Source of the DNA: Bacilli bacterium
GTDB taxonomy: Bacteria; Bacillota_I; Bacilli_A; RF39; UBA660
NCBI GenBank assembly: GCA_017888105.1
Contig: JAGHGS010000057.1
Coordinates: 1 to 28,326 of the forward strand
Direction of reading: 5' to 3'
Length of the DNA: 28,326 bases
Below, piece by piece: positions 13,423 to 19,031 of the stretch. How positions within the stretch are numbered: the first letter of the stretch is position 1; every line of letters begins with the position of its first letter. The position numbers and the translations under genes were made by a program. The notes under the pieces are model-generated. The model did no database searches and was not told where the DNA came from. It saw nothing but the letters and a program-made list of their open reading frames with translations.

Positions 13423-14472
13423 ATGAAAAAAAAGTTAAAGAAGAAAAACGTAATTATTTTATTAGTAATTGCTATTTTATTAGTCGGAGGAATAACTTCC
13501 GGAGTTTTATTAATGTCAAATGATAAAGAACAAAATAACAACAAATCCAAAAATAAAAGTGAAAATAAAGAAGAACCTACTGTTCAAGTAGTAGATTTAG
13601 ATAGTACATCAAGACCATATGCTGTAATGATTAATAATATTGGTGCAGCAAGACCTTATCATACCGGCTTGCAAGATGCATATCTAGTTTATGAAATGGT
13701 GGTAGAAGGTGGAATTACAAGATACCTAGCCTTATTTAAAGATAAAACAAATGAAGTAATAGGAAATGTTCGTAGTGCAAGACATTACTATATTGACTAT
13801 GTCTTAGAAAATGATGCTTATTATGTTCATTGGGGATGGTCTCCACAAGCTCAAAGTGACATATCTAGTTTAGATATTGATAATTTAAACGGATTAACTT
13901 ATAGTTCTCCTTACTTCTTTAGACAAAACATTAGTGGAGTAAGTACAGAACATAAAGCTTTCACCAATTTAAAAGAACTATCAAATTTAGTAGATCGTTT
14001 AGGATATCGAAAAGAAACAAATAAAGATTTATTATTAGATTATAGTGCAACTTCGGTTACTTTACCAGAAGGTTCAACTGATGCTCTAAATATTGATATT
14101 AAATATTCTGGTAGCTCTACAACAAATTATATATATGATAGTGATTCAAAAGTATATAAACAATTTGTCAATGATAAAGAACACACAGATTATGAAACAA
14201 AAGAACAATACACAGTAAAAAACATCATTGTCTACGAAGTAGGAAATACAACAATTGCCGGAGATAATAAAGGCCGCCAAGATTTAGACAATATTGGCAG
14301 TGGTAAAGGATATTTTATTACAGAAGGAAAATCAATCCCTATTACTTGGGAAAAAGATTCAAGATCTAGTCAAACTGTTTATCGATATGAAAATGGGGAT
14401 GAGATTACTGTAAATGATGGTAATACTTGGATTCACATTGTTCCTAAAAGTGGAAATATAAGTATTTCATAA
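13423..14472 (+). CDS. DUF3048 (YerB-like) membrane-anchored protein
   Basis: The 349-residue protein has a basic start, one hydrophobic helix (about residues 9-30) without a lipobox, and an Asn/Lys/Glu-rich linker to about residue 50. A DUF3048 region follows with RPYAVMINNIGAARPYHTGLQDA, YEMVVEGGITRYLALF and GNVRSARHYYIDYV. The C-terminal part ending in TWIHIVPKSG fits the YerB family (B. subtilis YerB is a lipoprotein of unknown function). Here the protein appears anchored by an uncleaved helix instead. The start has an AGAGGTG Shine-Dalgarno and a TATACT box at 13392-13397. A small membrane protein follows 33 bp downstream. Confidence 0.88.
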   Translation: MKKKLKKKNVIILLVIAILLVGGITSGVLLMSNDKEQNNNKSKNKSENKEEPTVQVVDLDSTSRPYAVMINNIGAARPYHTGLQDAYLVYEMVVEGGITRYLALFKDKTNEVIGNVRSARHYYIDYVLENDAYYVHWGWSPQAQSDISSLDIDNLNGLTYSSPYFFRQNISGVSTEHKAFTNLKELSNLVDRLGYRKETNKDLLLDYSATSVTLPEGSTDALNIDIKYSGSSTTNYIYDSDSKVYKQFVNDKEHTDYETKEQYTVKNIIVYEVGNTTIAGDNKGRQDLDNIGSGKGYFITEGKSIPITWEKDSRSSQTVYRYENGDEITVNDGNTWIHIVPKSGNISIS

Positions 14473-14505
14473 ATAAAATGCATAAAATAAAATTAGGAGG
14501 TTCTA

Positions 14506-14745
14506 ATGGATACATTAATTGATTTTCTATTAAATAATTATATATGGTTTTTAGTAATTTCTTTAATTTTAATTTTTGCATTAATTGGTTATCTTGTAGA
14601 TGCGAATACAAATGGAGAAAAAAAGCCAAAAATAAAACCAATCGCACCTTTACAAGAAGATAAAAAAATAGAGGTTCATCCATCGGTAGAAGTATATACA
14701 AATGATGATTTTGATGATCCTTTAATAAAAGATAAGAATGCCTAA
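14506..14745 (+). CDS. Small single-pass membrane protein
   Basis: The 79-residue product has one helix (about residues 9-30), then a charged cytoplasmic or extracellular tail rich in Lys and later Asp/Glu. The start has a strong AGGAGG 5-6 nt upstream, and no terminator separates it from the YerB-like gene, so the two probably share a transcript. The family is not recognised. A bitopic accessory subunit is plausible. Confidence 0.7.
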   Translation: MDTLIDFLLNNYIWFLVISLILIFALIGYLVDANTNGEKKPKIKPIAPLQEDKKIEVHPSVEVYTNDDFDDPLIKDKNA

Positions 14746-14760
14746 AAGCATTCTTTTTAA
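14734..14760. terminator. Terminator shared by convergent genes
   Basis: AAGAATGC (14734-14741), loop CTAAAA and GCATTCTT (14748-14755) form an 8-bp stem with TTTTT following on the plus strand. The minus-strand gene ends at 14757, so the hairpin can serve it too. Confidence 0.8.
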
Positions 14761-15161
14761 CTTAAATAAAAATTTTGAATATACCCTTTTAAGGATATTA
14801 ATATATTTTCTAATTCATCATACCAATTCTCTAATAAAAGTAAATATCTTTTATTACTAGAAAAATATTTAGAATCATAAATATAATCTTTTAAACTTTC
14901 CATATAAAAAATAATCATAGCTAGTTCATATTCATCATCTTCATTTAAAGATTTAGGAAATAACATTAATAAACGTATATCAACTTGAAAAAGTAAAGAA
15001 TCATAAAACAGTTTATAAAAAGGATTTATAAATATTTTTAAAATCTTGGTATAGTAAAAGATAAAAGAAGGCATTTCCATACATTTCTTTTGATAAGCCT
15101 TACAAACATCTAATAAAGACGCATCGTAGTTTAAATTAAAAATAGAATATAAATTTTTCAT
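14757..15161 (-). CDS. Unknown protein with J-domain-like N-terminus
   Basis: I start at the ATG at 15159-15161, which has GAGGGAG directly upstream. The in-frame TTG four codons earlier overlaps that site. The 134-residue product begins MKNLYSIFNLNYDASLLDVCKAYQKKC, which resembles the first two helices of a DnaJ domain, but there is no HPD motif. The rest is Leu/Ile/Tyr-rich, predicted helical and acidic in the middle. I see no signal peptide. It is a lone minus-strand gene between two plus-strand units. The J-like resemblance is weak. Confidence 0.6.
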   Translation of the reverse strand: MKNLYSIFNLNYDASLLDVCKAYQKKCMEMPSFIFYYTKILKIFINPFYKLFYDSLLFQVDIRLLMLFPKSLNEDDEYELAMIIFYMESLKDYIYDSKYFSSNKRYLLLLENWYDELENILISLKGYIQNFYLS

Positions 15162-15229
15162 AAACTCCCTCAAAATATATTTACTATTATAATAAATATA
15201 CTTTTTAATGTAAATAACATTCTTATTTA

Positions 15230-15258
15230 TTTACTTTTAAAATAAATTTAGATATAAT
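15230..15258 (+). promoter_or_regulatory. Promoter of rubrerythrin
   Basis: TTTACT (15230-15235), a 17-bp spacer and TATAAT (15253-15258) precede the CGGAGGT Shine-Dalgarno at 15265-15271. Confidence 0.75.
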
Positions 15259-15278
15259 ATTAAACGGAGGTAATAATT

Positions 15279-15818
15279 ATGGAATTAAAAGGTTCAAGAA
15301 CAGAAGCTAATTTAATGGCTGCTTTTGCTGGTGAATCACAAGCAAGAAATAAATATACTTATTATGCATCACAAGCAAAAAAAGATGGATATGAACAAAT
15401 TGCAGCTATTTTTGAAGAAACTGCTAACAATGAAAAAGAACATGCAAAAATGTGGTTCAAAGAATTACATGGAGGCAAAATTCCGGATACTTTAACAAAT
15501 TTAAAAGATGCTGCTGAAGGTGAAAATTATGAATGGACAGAAATGTACAAGGAATTTGCTGAAGTAGCAAGAGAAGAAGGATTTGACCGTATTGCAAACC
15601 TTTTTGAAGGGGTAGCAGCAATAGAAAAACACCATGAAGAAAGATACTTAAAATTAGTTGGTAATATTGATGATCATTTAGTATTCGCTCGTGGTGAAGA
15701 AGTAGTATGGGTATGTCGTAATTGTGGACATGTATACGTTGGTGCAGAAGCTCCAAAGGTTTGTCCAGTATGTGCTCATCCACAAAGTTTTATGGAACTT
15801 AAAGCAGAGAACTATTAA
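15279..15818 (+). CDS. rbr: Rubrerythrin
   Basis: Rubrerythrin reduces hydrogen peroxide in anaerobes, using a diiron site fed by a rubredoxin iron. The 179-residue protein has an N-terminal ferritin-like four-helix bundle with ligands in TEANLMAAFAGESQARNKY, EETANNEKEHAK and EGVAAIEKHHEERY. A C-terminal rubredoxin-like domain (about residues 143-176) carries two Cys pairs, CRNCG and CPVCAHP. Length and order are canonical. It is a monocistronic unit with its own promoter and terminator, consistent with an anaerobic or microaerobic lifestyle. Confidence 0.96.
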   Translation: MELKGSRTEANLMAAFAGESQARNKYTYYASQAKKDGYEQIAAIFEETANNEKEHAKMWFKELHGGKIPDTLTNLKDAAEGENYEWTEMYKEFAEVAREEGFDRIANLFEGVAAIEKHHEERYLKLVGNIDDHLVFARGEEVVWVCRNCGHVYVGAEAPKVCPVCAHPQSFMELKAENY

Positions 15819-15834
15819 TTTAGTTCTTTTTTTG
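15809..15834 (+). terminator. Intrinsic terminator of rubrerythrin
   Basis: AGAACTA and TAGTTCT pair across the stop codon, followed by TTTTTTT. Confidence 0.85.
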
Positions 15835-15837
15835 TTA

Positions 15838-15869
15838 AGAAACCAGATTTAAATAATGGATTCCTTTTT
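15838..15869 (+). terminator. Second hairpin, homologous to the HTH terminator
   Basis: GAAACCA and TGGATTC arms with an AT-rich loop precede CTTTTT. The hairpin and its spacing to the next TTTTCGACA match the terminator that follows the HTH gene at 4050-4502. It is redundant after the rubrerythrin terminator, so it may be a remnant carried with element copy 2. Confidence 0.5.
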
Positions 15870-15871
15870 AA

Positions 15872-15929
15872 TTTTCGACACAGATGTGGGAAGTCATCGG
15901 AATTTGTCGAATGCTTTTCCTTGCTTTTT
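15872..15929 (+). repeat. 58-nt conserved upstream module, copy 2
   Basis: This is 51/58 identical by hand count to the minus strand of 3978-4035. TTCGACA (15874-15880) and TGTCGAA (15905-15911) are fully conserved. In the second stem one pair changes from G-C in copy 1 to A-T here, one becomes G·U and one is mismatched. It sits just upstream of the sense promoter of copy 2. Confidence 0.8.
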
Positions 15930-15949
15930 AATAGGTTATATTTCAAATA
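15921..15949 (+). promoter_or_regulatory. Sense promoter of element copy 2
   Basis: TTGCTT (15921-15926), a 17-bp spacer and CAAATA (15944-15949) align with the copy 1 promoter. The -10 box is poor here, so this copy may be weak. TATATT at 15937-15942 is an alternative. Confidence 0.35.
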
Positions 15950-15956
15950 AAGTCTT

Positions 15957-16186
15957 GAGCATTAGGACTAATGTCTATTAGTGTTTTTCTTTTCCTACTA
16001 TAAACTTACTTCCTTTAAGGGGTTTTTGGTTTTAGTAGAAGTAGCTAATGAAACTAAAAGCAATTTTAGCTTCTATTATGAGTCTTTTTAAGGCAAATAA
16101 TAAGACATCGACTATTTATATTATCGTTGATAATATAGAAGTCCATGTCTATTCCAACAAAGAGTAGGCACGAAGTCCTAGTGCTC
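15957..16186 (+). ncRNA. Structured sense transcript region, element copy 2
   Basis: GAGCATTAGGAC (15957-15968) pairs with GTCCTAGTGCTC (16175-16186) over 12 bp with one G·U, closing a 230-nt region equivalent to copy 1. Inside are a short hairpin ACTAAT-GTCT-ATTAGT followed by GTTTTTCTTTT (a possible early terminator), an RBS-occluding TTTTAGT/ACTAAAA pair around the ORF start, and a long hairpin at 16099-16153. Confidence 0.55.
16048..16167 (+). CDS. Small ORF, 39 residues, toxin-like candidate (copy 2)
   Basis: ATG at 16048 follows a weak AGAAGTAG ribosome site. The peptide opens MKLKAILASIMSLFK, with a basic, amphipathic-looking helix, then a Thr/Ile/Val-rich beta-prone tail. It aligns with the copy 1 ORF at MK..LK.IL with an in-frame gap. 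The remainder diverges, so either the tail is free to vary or one copy has decayed. Inverted repeats around the start codon could mask translation. Translation is unproven. Confidence 0.42.
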   Translation: MKLKAILASIMSLFKANNKTSTIYIIVDNIEVHVYSNKE

Positions 16187-16190
16187 TACT
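16092..16190 (-). ncRNA. Predicted cis-antisense RNA, element copy 2
   Basis: The RNA would start near 16190 on the minus strand from a strong promoter, read through the closing-stem arm, and stop at the long hairpin 16099-16153. The hairpin has nested AATA/GACAT, GACT and TATATTATC arms with a 3-nt GTT loop (AAC on the minus strand). The tail is only moderately T-rich (TTATTATTTG). It would be complementary to the 3' two thirds of the 39-codon ORF, as in copy 1. Confidence 0.5.
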
Positions 16191-16196
16191 AAATTA

Positions 16197-16225
16197 ATTA
16201 TAATCCATTTTTATAATAAAATCAA
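16197..16225 (-). promoter_or_regulatory. Promoter of antisense RNA, element copy 2
   Basis: On the minus strand TTGATT (16220-16225), a 17-bp spacer and TATAAT (16197-16202) form a near-consensus promoter. The predicted start is within a few bases of the outer end of the closing stem, as in copy 1. Confidence 0.65.
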
Positions 16226-16297
16226 TTACTTGCAGTTAAACCTAAAAAAATTTTTGGCATATCAAAAATTCGATAAACTATTTGGGATTTTTATATG

Positions 16298-16325
16298 TTG
16301 CATTTTATCCATAATATGCTAAAAT
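16298..16325 (+). promoter_or_regulatory. Promoter of the 354-residue unknown protein
   Basis: TTGCAT (16298-16303), a 16-bp spacer ending TGC and TAAAAT (16320-16325) lie 22 bp before the ATG. Between copy 2 and this promoter is an AATTTTTG/CAAAAATT inverted repeat (about 16249-16270) without a T tail. Confidence 0.65.
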
Positions 16326-16346
16326 AATTACTTGGAGTGATATTAT

Positions 16347-17411
16347 ATGTTTCAAGAAATATTTCAAGATATGATAAGTTTAATGCCTTATGATTTAGAG
16401 AAAAATAAAATATTTAAAGAAATAATAGATGCATTTAGCAAAGAATTGCCTGAAAATATAAATTTTAATCATATATATTTATCAGTATCAGAAGATATCT
16501 TTTTCGAATTAATTTCTTCATATCCAGAAATTCAAGAAAAAATAGAAACTTGTCAAAGCGAAGATCAACTATTGCAATTAACACTATTTTTGGAAAAAGG
16601 ATTAATGGCAATTTCTATAAAGAACAAAAAAAGCATAAATCATATCAAAATAACTTTTAAAGAGTTAGATGGAAAGCAAAATGAAATAGAGTTAATAATA
16701 AGTGATAAATACACGATTCTTAGAAAATTATCTAAAATAGAAGAATTAAACTGGATTACAGATTACAATTATGACATTAAAGTGTATGATGAAAATGCTA
16801 ACCAAATTATAATGGATTTAGAAAAAGAAAAAGACATCGACTTTAGCGAAGAATTCCGTATTCCTCTAGCAGATGCTCGCAAATATCGACTTCATTTTAA
16901 AGATTATATAGAAGTTTTAAATGAGATTCGCTTAAAAGATATAAATCAAACGATGTATTCAAATGTACATAACGGTATTTTTCTATCTCCTTTCAATATT
17001 GATAATTTAGAGTTATTCATAATAGAAGAACTAGAACGAGAAACTTCTACATTTATAGATGAAGACCCACATGAACAAAAAACATCTGGAAAATTAAATA
17101 GTATAATTCGGTCATTAAAAGAAGTAATTGGTCGAAGTGAAGAAATCGCTTTATCAGAAAATTTATATGAAGTTTTTTCTCTTTATTTATTAGGAATTCA
17201 AGATTCTATATTGTATAATGATGGATTAATTATAAAAAAATTAAATGATAAATATACTCTTTATTATATTCATATCGAAAATGATAAAGTAATTGGCATG
17301 CACCAAAATTTAACAACTAATGATATAGATAAAATATTAGAAGCAAATAAAGATAGTCAAAATTTAGAACATTTAAATAGTTTCTTTGGCTTAGGTAATA
17401 TTTTAAAATAA
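16347..17411 (+). CDS. Unknown cytoplasmic protein
   Basis: The 354-residue protein has a TTGGAGTGA Shine-Dalgarno 9 nt before the ATG. It has no signal peptide or membrane helix and is acidic, with Leu/Ile-rich helical stretches. A possible alpha/beta region at about residues 90-150 resembles a repeated beta-hairpin pattern (INHIKITFKELDGKQNEIELIIS). The C-terminal half carries ELFIIEELERETSTFIDEDP and a short beta segment (YTLYYIHIENDKVIGMHQNL). I recognise no family. It stands alone between element copy 2 and the T-box/pheST operon. Confidence 0.65.
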   Translation: MFQEIFQDMISLMPYDLEKNKIFKEIIDAFSKELPENINFNHIYLSVSEDIFFELISSYPEIQEKIETCQSEDQLLQLTLFLEKGLMAISIKNKKSINHIKITFKELDGKQNEIELIISDKYTILRKLSKIEELNWITDYNYDIKVYDENANQIIMDLEKEKDIDFSEEFRIPLADARKYRLHFKDYIEVLNEIRLKDINQTMYSNVHNGIFLSPFNIDNLELFIIEELERETSTFIDEDPHEQKTSGKLNSIIRSLKEVIGRSEEIALSENLYEVFSLYLLGIQDSILYNDGLIIKKLNDKYTLYYIHIENDKVIGMHQNLTTNDIDKILEANKDSQNLEHLNSFFGLGNILK

Positions 17412-17414
17412 GGA

Positions 17415-17443
17415 TTGAAATTTAAAAAAGATAGTGCTAAAAT
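17415..17443 (+). promoter_or_regulatory. Promoter of the pheST operon
   Basis: TTGAAA (17415-17420), a 17-bp spacer ending TGC and TAAAAT (17438-17443) predict a start near 17450, at the 5' end of the T-box leader. Confidence 0.75.
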
Positions 17444-17449
17444 AGGTTC

Positions 17450-17660
17450 ATAAACGTTGATTAAGTTTTAAGTAATAACTTTAAGTTCTTAAAAAGAGAA
17501 AAAGTGACTAGGCTGAGATTACTTTTAGATAAATAAAGTTATGAAGTTCAAACTTAGGAGTTTTAATAGTATGTCGTGCTATAAACGAAAGAGTGCTAGA
17601 TATTCTAGAATTTGGGTGGTACCGCGGATATAATTCGCCCCAATGTTCTAGAATTTTTTT
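17450..17660 (+). promoter_or_regulatory. T-box leader, specifier UUC (Phe)
   Basis: The T-box core TGGGTGGTACCGCG is at 17613-17626, with the TGGT that reads the uncharged tRNA 3' end. Stem I is visible as TAAGTTT (17462-17468)/AAACTTA (17550-17556) and TAACTTTA (17476-17483)/TAAAGTTA (17534-17541). Between them is an internal loop whose 3' strand ends in TTC (17547-17549), the Phe specifier. The terminator pairs ATTCTAGAA (17602-17610) with TTCTAGAAT (17646-17654), followed by T. Uncharged tRNA-Phe should favour read-through into pheS. Confidence 0.95.
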
Positions 17661-17680
17661 ATTTTATAGGAGGAGAAAAA

Positions 17681-18688
17681 ATGGAAGAAAAGTTAAGAGG
17701 TTTAAAAGAAGAATTAACCAAAAAATTAGATGAAGCAACCAAAGAAGCCGATATTTTAAATATCAAATCAGAATATGTTGGTAAAAAAAGTGAAATAGCA
17801 AGTATTCTATCAAGCCTAAAAGATATGAGTATAGAAGATAAGAAAAAATACGGTAGTCTAATCAATAATACCAAAAAAGAAATGGAAAATCTAATTAATC
17901 AAAAATTAGAAGAATTAGAAAATAAAAATAACATTTCATTTGATGATACAGTGGATTATGAAGTAGAAACAGGATCTTTACATCCCGTAACAATTATTGC
18001 CCATGAAATAACAGATATACTAAAGAAAATGGGATTTACGGTTGTATCTGGTCCAGAAATGGAATCAGAATATTATAACTTTGAAGCATTAAATGTACCA
18101 AAGGACCATCCAGCAAGAGATATGCAAGATACTTACTTTTTAAATAATGGTATGCTTTTACGTACCCAAACAAGTGATAACCAAATTCATGCGATGGAAA
18201 ACTACAGTGCACCACTTCGAATTTGTGCACCAGGAAGAGTATTTCGAAATGAAGACCTAGATGCCAATCATGAAAATACGTTCCACCAAATTGAAGGAAT
18301 GGTAATCGATAAAGGAGTAACAATTGAAAATTTACTTTACGTAATGCAAAATTTACTCCGTGAAATATTCCATGAAGATGTAAAAGTACGATTAAGACCT
18401 GGATTCTTTCCATTTACAGAGCCAAGTTATGAAATGGATATGTCTTGTCTTATTTGTGGAGGAAAAGGATGTCCAACCTGCAAAAATAGTGGTTGGATCG
18501 AAATGGTTGGAAGCGGTATGATTCATCCAAATGTACTTCGGGCTGGTGGCATTGATCCAGAAGAATATACTGGCTTTGCCTTTGGCTTTGGCTTAACAAG
18601 ACTTGCCATGATGAAATACAAAATTAATGATATCAGAGTCTTAAATAGTGGAGATATTCGTTATTTAAGTGAATTCAATATAAAATAG
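17681..18688 (+). CDS. pheS: Phenylalanyl-tRNA synthetase alpha subunit
   Basis: PheS forms the catalytic core of the heterotetrameric enzyme that charges tRNA-Phe. The correct start is ATG 17681, preceded by AGGAGGAG. An upstream in-frame ATG at 17612 lies inside the T-box. The 335-residue protein has an N-terminal coiled-coil arm (about residues 1-85) and a class II catalytic domain. The domain contains HPVTIIAHEITDILKKMGF, the motif 2 region RTQTSDNQIHAM...RICAPGRVFRNEDLDANHENTFHQIEG, and motif 3 GFAFGFGLTRLAMMKY. A Cys cluster CLICGGKGCPTC (about 253-264) is present, as in many Bacillota PheS. It is followed by a MazG-like gene and pheT. Confidence 0.97.
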   Translation: MEEKLRGLKEELTKKLDEATKEADILNIKSEYVGKKSEIASILSSLKDMSIEDKKKYGSLINNTKKEMENLINQKLEELENKNNISFDDTVDYEVETGSLHPVTIIAHEITDILKKMGFTVVSGPEMESEYYNFEALNVPKDHPARDMQDTYFLNNGMLLRTQTSDNQIHAMENYSAPLRICAPGRVFRNEDLDANHENTFHQIEGMVIDKGVTIENLLYVMQNLLREIFHEDVKVRLRPGFFPFTEPSYEMDMSCLICGGKGCPTCKNSGWIEMVGSGMIHPNVLRAGGIDPEEYTGFAFGFGLTRLAMMKYKINDIRVLNSGDIRYLSEFNIK

Positions 18689-18697
18689 GAGAATATT

Positions 18698-19012
18698 ATG
18701 ACAATAAATGAAATGCAGTCCGTAGTAGAAGAATGGGCAAATCAATTTACGAAACCTTATTTTAGTCCTTTATCAAGAATGGCAGCTTTAACCGAAGAAG
18801 TAGGAGAATTAGCCAGAGTAATGAATCGTATTTATGGGGATAAACCAAATAAAAGTGAAGAAAATTTAAAAGATTTAGAAGAAGAAATAGGAGATATATT
18901 ATTTTCACTAATTTGTAACGCTAACGCTGAAGGAGTCGATTTAGAAAAGAGTTTCAAAAGAAAAATAGATAAAGTTTATAATAGGGATAATAATCGCTTT
19001 GATAAAAAATAA
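18698..19012 (+). CDS. MazG-like nucleotide pyrophosphohydrolase
   Basis: The 104-residue protein is a single MazG/YpjD-type domain. The EEVGELARVMNRIYG segment (about residues 31-45) and the downstream EEEIGDILFSLICNANAEGVDLEKSF (about 62-87) supply the ExxE and ExxD metal-binding pairs of all-alpha NTP pyrophosphatases. These enzymes hydrolyse (d)NTPs to monophosphate and pyrophosphate for pool sanitation. It starts 9 bp after pheS with a TAGGAG Shine-Dalgarno and ends 19 bp before pheT, so it is embedded in the T-box-controlled operon. The preferred nucleotide is unknown. Confidence 0.9.
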   Translation: MTINEMQSVVEEWANQFTKPYFSPLSRMAALTEEVGELARVMNRIYGDKPNKSEENLKDLEEEIGDILFSLICNANAEGVDLEKSFKRKIDKVYNRDNNRFDKK

Positions 19013-19031
19013 TTAAGAAAGAAGGTATATT

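Noticed and set aside
13368..13550. Minus-strand 60-codon ORF over the YerB-like gene start
   Set aside because: Poly-Phe/Leu translation is the complement of the Lys/Ile-rich N-terminus; no ribosome site.
15969..15996. Independent terminator of a separate short RNA in copy 2
   Set aside because: ACTAAT-GTCT-ATTAGT plus a T-run is a plausible attenuator, but copy 1 has only a weak equivalent, so I list it as part of the leader rather than its own feature.
16161..16190. tRNA-like or tracrRNA-like hairpin
   Set aside because: The GGCAC...GTGC hairpin recalls a tracrRNA end, but there are no Cas genes or repeats, and no tRNA cloverleaf can be drawn.
17612..17680. N-terminal extension of PheS from the ATG at 17612
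   Set aside because: These codons lie in the T-box antiterminator/terminator; the ATG at 17681 has a strong ribosome site and gives the normal N-terminus.
18036..18413. Long minus-strand ORF inside pheS
   Set aside because: It is a shadow frame of a highly conserved gene with His/Leu-rich translation, no ribosome site and no promoter.
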